A DNA stretch of 64,000 bases from Kitasatospora papulosa. Lineage in GTDB: Bacteria > Actinomycetota > Actinomycetes > Streptomycetales > Streptomycetaceae. The stretch is from the NCBI RefSeq assembly GCF_000717245.1, contig NZ_JNYQ01000008.1:186001-250000 (forward strand), read 5' to 3'. The first letter of the stretch is position 1, and each line of letters starts with the position of its first letter. Below the pieces are notes generated by a model. The model saw only the letters and a program-made list of their open reading frames with translations. It did not search any database and had not been told where the DNA came from. This document shows positions 8,999-17,842 of this stretch, in pieces. The position numbers were made by a program, and so were the translations under genes.

Positions 8999-9742
8999 AT
9001 GAGTTCATCGCTAGAGGGACACGTCGCACTCGTCACAGGAGCCGGCTCAGGAATCGGCCGGGCCACCGCACGCGCCCTTGCCTCGGCGGGGGCGTCCGTC
9101 GCCGTCGCCGGGCGACGCGTCGACCGGCTCGAGGAGCTGCGCGACGAGCTGGAGGCCGAGGGCGGCACGGTCCTCGTCCTGGAGCTGGACGTCACCGACG
9201 AGCAGGCCGTGGGTGCCGCCGTACGGTCCGCCGTCGAGACCCTCGGCCGGCTCGACATCCTGGTCAACAACGCGGGGCTGATGCTGCTGGGACCGGTGGA
9301 GAACGCCGACACCACCGACTGGACCCGGATGATGGACACCAACGTCATGGGTCTGATGTACACGACCCACGCGGCGCTCCCCGAACTGATCAGGAACCAG
9401 GGGACGATCGTCCAGATCTCGTCCATCGCGGCCCGGGTCGTCGGACGCGGCAGCGCCGTCTACAACGCCACGAAGTTCGCCGTGAACGGGTTCAGCGAGG
9501 GGCTGCGCCAGGAGGTGACCGAGCGCGGGGTGCGCGTGGTGGTCATCGAACCCGGCACCGTGGAGACCGAACTGCGCGAGCACATCACGCACGCGCCGTC
9601 CAAGGCCGCGATCGCCGAACGCGTCGCGAAGATACGTCAGCTGCAGAGCGAGGACATCGCCGCCGCGGTGCTGTACGCGGTCACCGCTCCCCCGCACGCG
9701 ACGGTCAACGAGATCTTCATCCGCCCCACCGACCAGGCCTGA
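8999..9742 (+). CDS. cad: Clavaldehyde (clavulanate) dehydrogenase, SDR family
   Basis: 247-residue classical short-chain dehydrogenase/reductase, the same length as the S. clavuligerus enzyme as I remember it. It reduces clavulanate-9-aldehyde to clavulanic acid with NADPH, the last pathway step. Visible: TGAGSGIGRA nucleotide-binding motif near residue 14, NNAG near residue 90, and the catalytic Ser, Tyr and Lys in ISS...VYNATK. Start is an ATG with GAGG upstream. Followed by a hairpin (9752-9781), then claR on the same strand. Also known as car/orf9. Confidence 0.95.
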   Translation: MSSSLEGHVALVTGAGSGIGRATARALASAGASVAVAGRRVDRLEELRDELEAEGGTVLVLELDVTDEQAVGAAVRSAVETLGRLDILVNNAGLMLLGPVENADTTDWTRMMDTNVMGLMYTTHAALPELIRNQGTIVQISSIAARVVGRGSAVYNATKFAVNGFSEGLRQEVTERGVRVVVIEPGTVETELREHITHAPSKAAIAERVAKIRQLQSEDIAAAVLYAVTAPPHATVNEIFIRPTDQA

Positions 9743-9751
9743 ACCGCCGTC

Positions 9752-9781
9752 CGGCGGGCGCCCCTGAGGGGGTGCCCGCCG
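9752..9781 (+). terminator. Hairpin after cad
   Basis: Thirteen-pair stem containing one G-U pair and a tetraloop-sized loop (TGAG), 10 bases after the cad stop. Probably terminates or attenuates cad transcription before claR. No T-run follows, as is usual in Streptomyces. Confidence 0.65.
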
Positions 9782-9904
9782 TCGTGCTGTCCGGGGGCGC
9801 GCCGACGAGAGGAGCGAGCGAAGAGAACGCCTGCCTAACGTGATCCGCATCAGGCCGTCACAGGTGAAGAACAGGCGTCATCCATAACCGTAAGGAAGCC
9901 GTCC

Positions 9905-11371
9905 GTGCCCTCTGCGATACCCGTGCCCTCCGTTCCCGACCGGTTGACGCGCTTGCCCCTGTCGCGTCCGGATCTTCGACTGCTGGACGCGATCGGACAG
10001 TGCGGCGACCTCGCCGAGGCGGCTCGCAGGGCGGGGCTGAGAGCGGCGGCCGCGGAGCGTCGGCTCGACCGGCTGGACCAGGCGACCGGGCTGCGGCTGA
10101 CGCTGCGGGACGCGCGTACCGCCCGGCTCAGCACGGAGGGCGCCCGGGTGCTCGTGGCGGGGCGGCGCTTCTTCCGGCAGGTCGACCAGGCGGTACAGAC
10201 CGAGATCTACGGACGCGGGACCGAGGCCCTGAACGCGCCCCGCATCCTGGACATCGCCACCGCCGAACCGCTGATGGAGGATCTGGTCGAGGACGCGGCC
10301 GACACCCTGGGCATCCTCCTGTCGGTCAGTCACGACACTCCCCTGCAGGTGCTCAGACAGCTCGACGGCTACCGGGTGGACGCCGCGCACACGTGGGGTC
10401 TGGACGTCCTCTCGCACGCGGTCGACCGCACGGTCCGCACCTACGACGTCCTCGACGACCCGCTCTGGGTGACCCTGCCCGTCGGGCATCCGCTGGCGGG
10501 CCGTGACACCGTCTCCCTCGCCGATCTGCGGGACGAGAACTGGGTGTCGGAGGCCGGTCCCCGCGGGGAGGTCCTGGTCAGCAGGGTCTACCAGTCGGCC
10601 GGTCTCACTCCGCCCGCCCGTATCCAGGTCGCCGGGGCCTCGGTGGCGCGGGGGATGCTGCGCCGCGGTGACGCCGTCGGGCTGGGCTCACCGGCCTGCC
10701 CGGCCGTGTTCGCCCCCTCGCTGGTGCGCCGCTCGCTGCGGGAACGGCCGCGGCGGGCCGCCGGTCTGCTGGTCGATCCCGCCGTCGTCCCCGGCGCGCT
10801 GGCCCAGCAACTGGCCGCGTTGCTGACGGACCGCTGCCTGAGCAGGTTCACCGAGCGGCACGGGGACCTGCTGCGCGATCCGTGGTGGGCGGACTGGCTG
10901 CGTGGGCAGCGGGGGGAGCTGGCCCGGCGCACCGAGGACGCGGCGCACAGTCTCCGGACCCCTCCGGCCCTGCCCGCCGAGTCGGCGCAGATCGATGTCG
11001 AGGACCTCCATCTGCTGCGGGCGGTGGCGGACCACGGCAGCATCAACCGCGCCGCGGCGGTCCTCTCGATCAGCCAGTCGGCTCTCACCCGGCGCATCCA
11101 CCGGCTCGAACTCCGCCTCGGGGCGAGTCTGTTGGTGCGCAGCTCGCGTGGTACGGATCTGACGGCACCGACCCGGCAGTTCCTGGACCGGCTGGCGTCC
11201 TTCGAGGCCGAACTGCACGCGGTGGGTCTCACGGGGCAGCGGGACACCGTGCCGCCGGCGGAGCCGGGCACCACGCAGCGCCGCGCGCACCGTTCGTCCC
11301 GGGGAGCCGTGGGGCGTCCGGGCCGGGCCGAGCGCGGTGCCGCCCGGCCCGCCGTCGCCGGCCGGGGCTGA
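9905..11371 (+). CDS. claR: ClaR-type LysR transcriptional activator with two HTH regions
   Basis: 488 residues. ClaR activates the late clavulanic acid genes. As in the known ClaR, there is one LysR-type HTH at each end: N-terminal (about 20-80, DLAEAARRAGLRAAAAERRL) and a second, canonical one near the C-terminus (about 365-425, SINRAAAVLSISQSALTRRI). Between them lies a LysR-like effector domain. GTG start with AAGGAAG six bases upstream. The C-terminal tail after the second HTH is an Arg/Ala/Pro-rich low-complexity extension that ends ten bases before the G/C homopolymer tract. Confidence 0.93.
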   Translation: MPSAIPVPSVPDRLTRLPLSRPDLRLLDAIGQCGDLAEAARRAGLRAAAAERRLDRLDQATGLRLTLRDARTARLSTEGARVLVAGRRFFRQVDQAVQTEIYGRGTEALNAPRILDIATAEPLMEDLVEDAADTLGILLSVSHDTPLQVLRQLDGYRVDAAHTWGLDVLSHAVDRTVRTYDVLDDPLWVTLPVGHPLAGRDTVSLADLRDENWVSEAGPRGEVLVSRVYQSAGLTPPARIQVAGASVARGMLRRGDAVGLGSPACPAVFAPSLVRRSLRERPRRAAGLLVDPAVVPGALAQQLAALLTDRCLSRFTERHGDLLRDPWWADWLRGQRGELARRTEDAAHSLRTPPALPAESAQIDVEDLHLLRAVADHGSINRAAAVLSISQSALTRRIHRLELRLGASLLVRSSRGTDLTAPTRQFLDRLASFEAELHAVGLTGQRDTVPPAEPGTTQRRAHRSSRGAVGRPGRAERGAARPAVAGRG

Positions 11372-11377
11372 GACAGC

Positions 11378-11423
11378 GGCGGGGGGGGGGGGGGGGGGGG
11401 GCCCCCCCCCCCCCCCCCCCGCC
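11378..11423. repeat. Poly-G / poly-C palindromic tract (21 G followed by 19 C)
   Basis: Bases 11381-11401 are 21 consecutive G and 11402-11420 are 19 consecutive C, flanked by GGC on the left and GCC on the right, giving an almost perfect palindrome of about 44 bp without a real loop. It lies exactly between the stops of convergent claR (11371) and oppA1 (11430). It could serve as a bidirectional terminator and could form extreme secondary structure or G-quadruplexes. Homopolymers this long are also the classic place for sequencing or assembly error, so the exact length is uncertain. Confidence 0.75.
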
Positions 11424-11429
11424 GGGCGG

Positions 11430-13091
11430 TCACTTCGCGCCGAGCGCCACGTAGTCGTACATCCCGAACGACCCGGTGACGAGCACGTTGCGGGCGTCCG
11501 GGTGGCGGTAGAGGAGCGAACGCGGGTAGAGGTAGGGGACGATCACGGCGTGGTCCATGGTCAGCCGGTCGATCCGGTGCCAGATGGCCGCACGTTCCTC
11601 GGGGTCCCCGCTGACGGCTCCCTTGTCCAGGAGGCCGTTGATCTCCGGGTCGTCGAGCTCCCCCATGTTCTGGTTGCCGCGTTCCTTGATCGCGCGCCCG
11701 TCGACGATCTGCTGGAAGAAGCCGTACCCGTCGGGGAAGTCGGCACCCCAGCCGAACATGATGATCCCGATGCCGTGCTCGCGCAGGTACTCGGGGCTGC
11801 CGCCGTAGCGGTCGAAGTAGTCGCCGGACGGGAAGTCCAGCACCTCGGCCTCGATGCCCACGCGGGCGAGCCCGGCGGACAGCGCCTCGGCCGCCCGGTA
11901 CTCCTTGAGGCGGTCCTTGCGGGCTGCGATCTTCGTGCGGAACCCGTCCGGCATCCCGGCGAGGGCCAGTTCGGCACGGGCCGCCTCCAGGTCCCCGGTG
12001 GCGTCCTCGCCCACGGGGTAGCGGTCGAAGGGCTGGTAGCCGTCGATGGTCGGCGGGAGGATCGTGGTGGCGATGTCGCCGCCGACGGGGCCTCCGTACG
12101 CCTCCTGCATGGCGGCCTTGTCCGTGGCGAACTGCACGGCGCGCCGGCAGTGCACGTTGTCGAACGGCGCGATCCGGCTGGACAGGCAGTAGATCCAGGT
12201 GAATCCGGTGAGCGGGTTGTCCGTGTTGGCGCGCAGCTCGGGATCCGCCAGGATGCGCTCCTGGGCGGCGGGCTGGACCCCGAAGCCCGCGAGGTCGATG
12301 TGCGCCTCGCCGGAGAGGAGCATCCGGTCCACCTCGTGCGGGTCCTTGCCCAGGTGCACCTCGATGCGTTCGGCCCGCTGCCGGCGTACGGGATCGGTCT
12401 CCGGGTCCCAGTGCGGGTTGCGCTCCAGGACGACGAGCTTCCCGCGCTCGTAGGACTCGACGCGGTACGGCCCGGTGGCCACGGGTCCCAGGCGGTATCC
12501 GATGCCGGTGTCGCGGTCCCTGGGGACCGGTGTGGTGCTCGGCATGGTGGCCAGCAGGTCCATGCCTGCGAAGGGTTCGGCCAGCCTGAGGACGAGGGTG
12601 CGGTCGTCCGGGGTCTCGACGGTGACCGGTCCGTCCACCTCGGGCTCGCGCCACGGGCCGCCGTAGTCGGTGCCCAGCAGGTGGCGGAAGTAGGTGGGGC
12701 CGACGCCCAGTACGTCCGTGCCGTAGTTGCTCCTGGCGATCGCGTACTTGACGTCCGCGGCGACGACGGGAGTGCCGTCCTCGTAGAGGAGGCCGGGGCG
12801 CAGCCGGTACGTCCAGGTCCTTCCGCCGTCGGAGCTCTCGCCGAGCGACTCCGCCAGGTCGGGCACGAGCCGCTGCCCGGCCTTGCCGGGCGCGGTGTCG
12901 AAGGTCACCAGGGTCCGGCCGATGAGGCGCAAGAAGTTCCAGGTGTAGGCGTAGTACGTGTTGCCGGGGTCGAGCGAGTCGAAGTCGTCGGTGCGGACCA
13001 GGCGGAGAGTCCCGCCCAGCTCGTCGGTCGGGGCTACCACGCCGTCGACGGCGGCGTCGAAGCCGGTGGTGCCCGACTGTTCGGTCTCCAT
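11430..13091 (-). CDS. oppA1: Oligopeptide-binding-type protein OppA1 of the clavulanic acid cluster
   Basis: 553-residue solute-binding protein family 5 member, paralogous to OppA2 in this cluster: both carry VVAP..GGTLRLV near the N-terminus and ERNPHWD, and both end with a short YD-containing tail. Required for clavulanic acid formation in S. clavuligerus. Like OppA2 it starts with a hydrophilic METEQSG segment and shows no signal peptide or lipobox. ATG 13091 with AAGGG upstream. Convergent with claR and divergent from the large esterase gene. No permease or ATPase partner is encoded nearby. Confidence 0.93.
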   Translation of the reverse strand: METEQSGTTGFDAAVDGVVAPTDELGGTLRLVRTDDFDSLDPGNTYYAYTWNFLRLIGRTLVTFDTAPGKAGQRLVPDLAESLGESSDGGRTWTYRLRPGLLYEDGTPVVAADVKYAIARSNYGTDVLGVGPTYFRHLLGTDYGGPWREPEVDGPVTVETPDDRTLVLRLAEPFAGMDLLATMPSTTPVPRDRDTGIGYRLGPVATGPYRVESYERGKLVVLERNPHWDPETDPVRRQRAERIEVHLGKDPHEVDRMLLSGEAHIDLAGFGVQPAAQERILADPELRANTDNPLTGFTWIYCLSSRIAPFDNVHCRRAVQFATDKAAMQEAYGGPVGGDIATTILPPTIDGYQPFDRYPVGEDATGDLEAARAELALAGMPDGFRTKIAARKDRLKEYRAAEALSAGLARVGIEAEVLDFPSGDYFDRYGGSPEYLREHGIGIIMFGWGADFPDGYGFFQQIVDGRAIKERGNQNMGELDDPEINGLLDKGAVSGDPEERAAIWHRIDRLTMDHAVIVPYLYPRSLLYRHPDARNVLVTGSFGMYDYVALGAK

Positions 13092-13317
13092 GTCCCAGCC
13101 CTTCTCGCGGTGATGTCCGCGCCATTCTGCGGCGGTCCCGGGTTCCCGGGCGGTGCGTGGGGGCACGGGCGCATAGCCGACGGCCGGTCGGTATAGCGGA
13201 AGAGAGGAGTGAGAGGGGGTGAAGAGCCCGAGCTGATGTGCTCGCGTCCCCCCACGCGCGAAGCGGACGCCCGCTTCCCCACGCGCGACGTGGGCGTAGG
13301 CGAGAGGCGAGCTGAAC

Positions 13318-16300
13318 GTGTCCCGAAGAAAAAGATGGCAGATATCTGTCATAACCGTCGCCGCTACGGCACTTCTGGCGGGTTATCCGTCGCTGTCGGT
13401 GGCCAAGACCCCCACACCTCCTCCGGGCGCCGCCCAGGGCTGGTCCCAGAAGGACGAGGCCAAGGCCGCGAAGCCCGGCCCCGCCGAACTCCCCGAAGCG
13501 GTACCCGCGAAGGACCGCGCCGCCCTCCTGGGCTCCGGTCACCGCACCTCGGACGACCTGGCGTGGACCACCTCGGGTGACGCCACCGGTTTCCACGTCA
13601 TGGTGGCCGCCGCCGACGACGGCTACCGGTGGCGGACCGCGGCGACCCTCTCCGAACCCGGTTTCGACACCGACACCTGGATCGGGAACGCCTGCCTGAC
13701 CGCCTCCGGGAAGCGCGCGGCCGTCACCTACGCGCCCCGTACGTTCACCAACAAGCCCGCGTTGATGACCCGCGGCGCCTTCACGGCGATCGTCGACCTG
13801 GCGACCGGTAAGGTCACCAAGCTTCCCGTGCAGTCCAGCCTGAGCTACTTCTCGCCCGGCTGCGGCGCCTCGGAGAAGGCCGTCTTCTCTCAGTTCTCCG
13901 ACGACGAATCGGAGCGCAACGAGACCCGTCTGGTGGGCGTGGACACCGCGAGCGGCAAGGCGGCGAAGCCGCTGGAGCTGCCCGGCCAGGTCACCTCCGC
14001 CGTCCCCCTCGCCGACGGCTACGCCGCCGCGCAGGGCGCCCGGCTGGTCAAGGTCGCCGCGTCGGGCAAGGTGCGCGTCGCCGCACGCACCGCCGGTGTG
14101 CCCTTCCAGCTCACCGCCGCCGGTGACGGCTCGGTCGTCTACATCGACCGGCCCGGCAGCACCACGAAGGCCGCGAAGACGAAGGTCACGACCGAGCGGG
14201 CGGAGGTCCGCCGCGCCCCCGCCGCGCTGCTGGGCGCCTCCGAGGCCGCCGGCCGCACACAGCGCCTGGCCACCGGCGCTCTCACCGACTTCGACCTGGC
14301 CCGCTCCGCCCGTACCGGCAAGGTCTACGTCACCGGCACGGCCGAGGCCGCAGGCACTCTGCCCTCGTCCGTACGCATGCCCGCCGGGGTGGCCAAGGGA
14401 GCCGCCCTGTCCACACGGGGCGAGGCTGCCGTCACCACGGCCTGGGCCGACGGCAAGGACTCCCGGATCGCTCCCCAGGAGGCCGCCTCGGCGCGGACCG
14501 CCCGGACCGAGATGCAGATCCTGAAGACGGGCCGCAAGGTCACCCTGGACTCCCGGCCGGGAACGACGGTCGGCTCCACGGCGAAGACGGCCGGCGGTCT
14601 CGCGACCTCGCCGGCGCTCACCGGCGGAAGCACGACGGACGCGCCGAGGCTCGCCGCCGCTTCGCCGACGAACCCGGTCGAGGACGAGCGCTACTGCTCG
14701 GTGCCGCGCGGGGACGTCAAGAAGCAGGCTTTCCAGCCGACCCCCCGCCAGGTCGAGTGGGCGGTGGACCAGGCCGTCGTCGGGAAGCTGAACTCCCACA
14801 TCTCCCGGGCCGCCAACTGGAAGAACACCGGGATGTCGGCCTACCAGCCGCAGTCCCTCTTCCCTCTCAAGACCATGGCGGGCGACCCCAACGGCACGCC
14901 TGACGCGTCCGACGGCTACCACATCCCCGCGCAGGTGATGCTGGGCATCACCGCCCAGGAATCCAACATGTGGCAGGCCACCCGCTTCGCCGTCCCCGGC
15001 GTCACGGCCAACACGCTGATCGGCAACTACTACGGCATCAGCCATGGTTCCGACGGCCAGTCCTCGGACCCGTGGGCGATCAACTGGGCCTCCGCCGACT
15101 GTGGTTACGGCATCGTCCAGGTGACCGACGGCATGCGCAAGGCCGGTCGCGAAAAGCCCGGCGAGACCGCGCTGTCCGTGCAGAAGCAGGAGGCCATCGC
15201 CCTCGACTACACCGCGAACATCGCCGCGGGCGTCAACATCCTCGTCGACAAGTGGAACCAGACGCGCGGCGCCGGCATGACCGTCAACGGCGGCAGCCCG
15301 GAGTACATCGAGAACTGGTTCTTCGCCCTCTGGGCGTACAACTCCGGCTTCTACCCGCAGTCCAGCGCCGGCTCGCACGGCGGACACTGGGGCGTCGGCT
15401 ACACCAACAACCCGGCCAACGCGCTGTGGAAGGCGAACCGCACCCCCTTCCTGGAGAGCGCCGCGGGAGGCGACGACTACACGCACGCCGCGCACCCGCA
15501 GGACTGGCCGTACCAGGAGAAGGTGATCGGCTGGGCGGCCCGTCCGATCTCCGCCATGTTCGCCCCCGGTGACTTCCAGCCCGGTTACCGCGCCGCCTGG
15601 TGGACCGCCACCGACCAGCGGACGCTGGCCAAGCCGCCGGTCGGACTGTTCTGCGACTCCTCCAACAACTGCGATCCGAGCAAGATCAAGGAGGGTGACA
15701 CCGGCACCAACGGAGCGTGCCAGCTCAACAACCCGGCCGACGAGTTCTACCTGCACTGCTGGTGGAACAAGAAGGCCGAGTGGAAGAGCTGCCAGGCCGG
15801 TGCCTGCGGTTACGCCCTCCACCGGTTCGACGCCACCTATCCCGAACAGCCCGACGGCAACGCGTACCCGCCCCGGTGCTCCAGCGGGCTGCCCTCCGGC
15901 ACCTACGTGATCGACGACGTCGCCTCCGGGGTCACCCCCACCGGCTCGCCGGGACGGAGCTGCGGGGCGACGACCTCGCCGGGCACCTTCGGCTTCACCT
16001 TCACCGCCGACGGCGCCAACTACCCGGGCAAGATCGACACCCACCAGATCGGCGCCGGTTACGGCAACCACTTCTGGTTCGGGCACACCAGGAACCAGGC
16101 GACCGCCGAAGGCGCCCGGATGAAGACGACCGGCACGTGGACCCTCACCAACGGCATGACCGGCTGGGCCAGGGTCTGGGTGCACCTCCCCGACCACGGA
16201 GCTCACACCCGGCAGGCCTCGTACACCATTTCGGGGACCACCAGCACCAGCCCGGTACGCGTGCACCCGCAGCGCGTGCTGGAGAACAAGTGGGTCTCCC

Positions 16301-17388
16301 TCGGGGTGTTCCAGTTCACCTCCACCCCGAAGATCTCGCTCTCCACGCACTCGGCCGACGGCAGCGGGTCCGAGGACGTCGCGTGGGACGCGGCGGGCTT
16401 CCAGCCGTTGTCGGCCAAGCCCAAGGACATGGTGGTCGCGATGGGCGACTCCTACTCCTCGGGTGAGGGCGCCTCGGCCGCCGGCGGTGTCGACTACTAC
16501 AGGGAGACCAACTACCGGGACTCCAGCAATCCCTCGACCCGCAACGCCTGCCACCGCTCGAAGCAGACGTGGTCCCGTCAGGCCACGATCCCCGGACGCT
16601 CGGCGTCCGTGGGCTCGATGGACGACAACCGTTCAGCGGCCATGGACTACCACCTCATCGCCTGCTCCGGCGCCCGCACCTACAACATCGCGAGCGTCGG
16701 CGAGAACGGCGAGCTGCCCCAGCTCTCCAAGGGCTACCTCGACCAGAACACCAGCCTGGTGACGATCTCCATCGGCGGTAACGACGCACGGTTCGCCTAC
16801 ATCATCCAGAAGTGCATCTTCGGTGGCGTGGGCTGGCCGACGCTGTGCCAGGACCAGAAGTTCGAGGACGACGACTCCCATGTGGACGACGCGGCCTACC
16901 AGGGCCTGAACATCGGTGTGGCGGCCGAGCGTCTCGCCAAGGAGCGCGTGCGGCCGGCCATCACGGACGCGCTCAAGAAGATCCAGGCGAAGGCGCCCAA
17001 CGCCAAGATCGTCCTGATGGGTTACCCGCCCCTGCTGGAGAAGTCGGGGCAGTGCATTCCCGGCATCGGCACCGGGGAGGCTCCCTGGCTGAACGGCATG
17101 GCGGCCACGCTCGCCACCGAGATGCAGGGCGCCGTCGACGACGCCAAGGCCGCCGGAACCAAGGCCTGGTACTCCAACCCCGCGCAGAACTTCGCGGGCA
17201 AGGCCGTCTGCGGTGACCCCGAGCAGGTCCACGGCATCGTGCTGGACCTGGTGGAGAGCGACGAGCCGGCGATCGACTGGCCGATCCTGCAGCTCGGCGC
17301 CTCCGCGCAGTCCTTCCACCCGAAGGTCGGGGGGGCCCGGCTGTACGCGGACTCCCTGGAACGGACGATGCAGGGCATGGGGCTCTGA
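13318..17388 (+). CDS. Very large secreted SGNH/GDSL esterase with central lysozyme-like region
   Basis: 1356-residue exported protein. Signal peptide (MSRRKRWQISV... to about residue 28). Residues about 40-450 are poorly recognisable; a central region (about 460-700) with GITAQESNMWQ and GYGIVQVTDGM looks like a lytic transglycosylase/goose-lysozyme-type domain; a C-terminal SGNH hydrolase has GDSYSSGEG at about 1042, GGND at about 1152 and a catalytic SFHP at about 1332. GTG start with only a weak ribosome site. Sits between oppA1 and the ccaR-like gene and is not part of the classical clavulanic acid set. Homologues of this layout occur singly in streptomycetes; substrate unknown, a cell-wall or lipid ester is plausible. 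Confidence 0.85.
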   Translation: MSRRKRWQISVITVAATALLAGYPSLSVAKTPTPPPGAAQGWSQKDEAKAAKPGPAELPEAVPAKDRAALLGSGHRTSDDLAWTTSGDATGFHVMVAAADDGYRWRTAATLSEPGFDTDTWIGNACLTASGKRAAVTYAPRTFTNKPALMTRGAFTAIVDLATGKVTKLPVQSSLSYFSPGCGASEKAVFSQFSDDESERNETRLVGVDTASGKAAKPLELPGQVTSAVPLADGYAAAQGARLVKVAASGKVRVAARTAGVPFQLTAAGDGSVVYIDRPGSTTKAAKTKVTTERAEVRRAPAALLGASEAAGRTQRLATGALTDFDLARSARTGKVYVTGTAEAAGTLPSSVRMPAGVAKGAALSTRGEAAVTTAWADGKDSRIAPQEAASARTARTEMQILKTGRKVTLDSRPGTTVGSTAKTAGGLATSPALTGGSTTDAPRLAAASPTNPVEDERYCSVPRGDVKKQAFQPTPRQVEWAVDQAVVGKLNSHISRAANWKNTGMSAYQPQSLFPLKTMAGDPNGTPDASDGYHIPAQVMLGITAQESNMWQATRFAVPGVTANTLIGNYYGISHGSDGQSSDPWAINWASADCGYGIVQVTDGMRKAGREKPGETALSVQKQEAIALDYTANIAAGVNILVDKWNQTRGAGMTVNGGSPEYIENWFFALWAYNSGFYPQSSAGSHGGHWGVGYTNNPANALWKANRTPFLESAAGGDDYTHAAHPQDWPYQEKVIGWAARPISAMFAPGDFQPGYRAAWWTATDQRTLAKPPVGLFCDSSNNCDPSKIKEGDTGTNGACQLNNPADEFYLHCWWNKKAEWKSCQAGACGYALHRFDATYPEQPDGNAYPPRCSSGLPSGTYVIDDVASGVTPTGSPGRSCGATTSPGTFGFTFTADGANYPGKIDTHQIGAGYGNHFWFGHTRNQATAEGARMKTTGTWTLTNGMTGWARVWVHLPDHGAHTRQASYTISGTTSTSPVRVHPQRVLENKWVSLGVFQFTSTPKISLSTHSADGSGSEDVAWDAAGFQPLSAKPKDMVVAMGDSYSSGEGASAAGGVDYYRETNYRDSSNPSTRNACHRSKQTWSRQATIPGRSASVGSMDDNRSAAMDYHLIACSGARTYNIASVGENGELPQLSKGYLDQNTSLVTISIGGNDARFAYIIQKCIFGGVGWPTLCQDQKFEDDDSHVDDAAYQGLNIGVAAERLAKERVRPAITDALKKIQAKAPNAKIVLMGYPPLLEKSGQCIPGIGTGEAPWLNGMAATLATEMQGAVDDAKAAGTKAWYSNPAQNFAGKAVCGDPEQVHGIVLDLVESDEPAIDWPILQLGASAQSFHPKVGGARLYADSLERTMQGMGL

Positions 17389-17408
17389 CCCCCCGCCCTC
17401 GCGACACC

Positions 17409-17440
17409 GGCGTGCCCTCCCCGCACGGGGAGGGCACGCC
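17409..17440 (+). terminator. Hairpin after the SGNH esterase
   Basis: Perfect 14-bp inverted repeat (17409-17422 with 17427-17440) and a four-base GCAC loop, 20 bases after the esterase stop and 19 bases before the next start. Likely terminates the esterase transcript. Confidence 0.8.
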
Positions 17441-17459
17441 GCCCCACCGGAGGTGAACG

Positions 17460-17753
17460 ATGAGGCACGTGTCCCGTCGTGGCGACATCGGGGCGGCCCT
17501 GGCGCTGCTCCTGCTGGACGCCGCGCTGCTGACGGTCCTGCTCCTCGGCGTGGTCGTCTCCGGCGGCCTGACGGGCAGTCCGGACCGTGCCGCGGTCAGC
17601 GGTGAGGCATCCGATGCCGCACTCGTGTGCCTGGTCGCCCTGCTGGTCTCCGCCGGCACCGCGGCCGCGGTGCGGGCCTGGACGACGGTGGCGGTGCAGG
17701 TCGTGGTGCTGGGCGGCGCCGCGGCCGTCGCCTGGACGGGCTTCGGCCCCTGA
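17460..17753 (+). CDS. Small integral membrane protein of unknown function
   Basis: 97 residues with three hydrophobic segments (about 12-38, 52-70 and 74-95) and a short basic N-terminus (MRHVSRRGD), so the N-terminus is probably cytoplasmic. A strong ribosome site, GGAGGTGA, sits at correct spacing before the ATG. It follows the terminator of the large esterase and is closed by the palindrome at 17788-17831. No family recognised. Whether it has its own promoter or is reached by read-through is not visible. Confidence 0.7.
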   Translation: MRHVSRRGDIGAALALLLLDAALLTVLLLGVVVSGGLTGSPDRAAVSGEASDAALVCLVALLVSAGTAAAVRAWTTVAVQVVVLGGAAAVAWTGFGP

Positions 17754-17787
17754 CACACGGCAGCTCCCCGGCCGTCCGCCCCTGACA

Positions 17788-17831
17788 CACGACCGCGCTC
17801 CCCGGCGCATGCGCCGGGGAGCGCGGTCGTG
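17788..17831. terminator. Perfect 44-bp palindrome, bidirectional terminator
   Basis: Bases 17788-17809 are exactly the reverse complement of 17810-17831, with no spacer. It lies between the stop of the small membrane protein (17753) and the stop of the convergent SARP gene (17843). A bidirectional terminator is the simplest reading. Confidence 0.85.
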
Positions 17832-17842
17832 GTCGGACGGGA

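Noticed and set aside
10588..16554. A 1988-codon open frame on the minus strand across claR, oppA1 and the SGNH esterase
   Set aside because: It runs antisense or out of frame through strongly recognisable genes and passes through the poly-G/C tract as polyglycine/polyproline; it is an effect of high GC.
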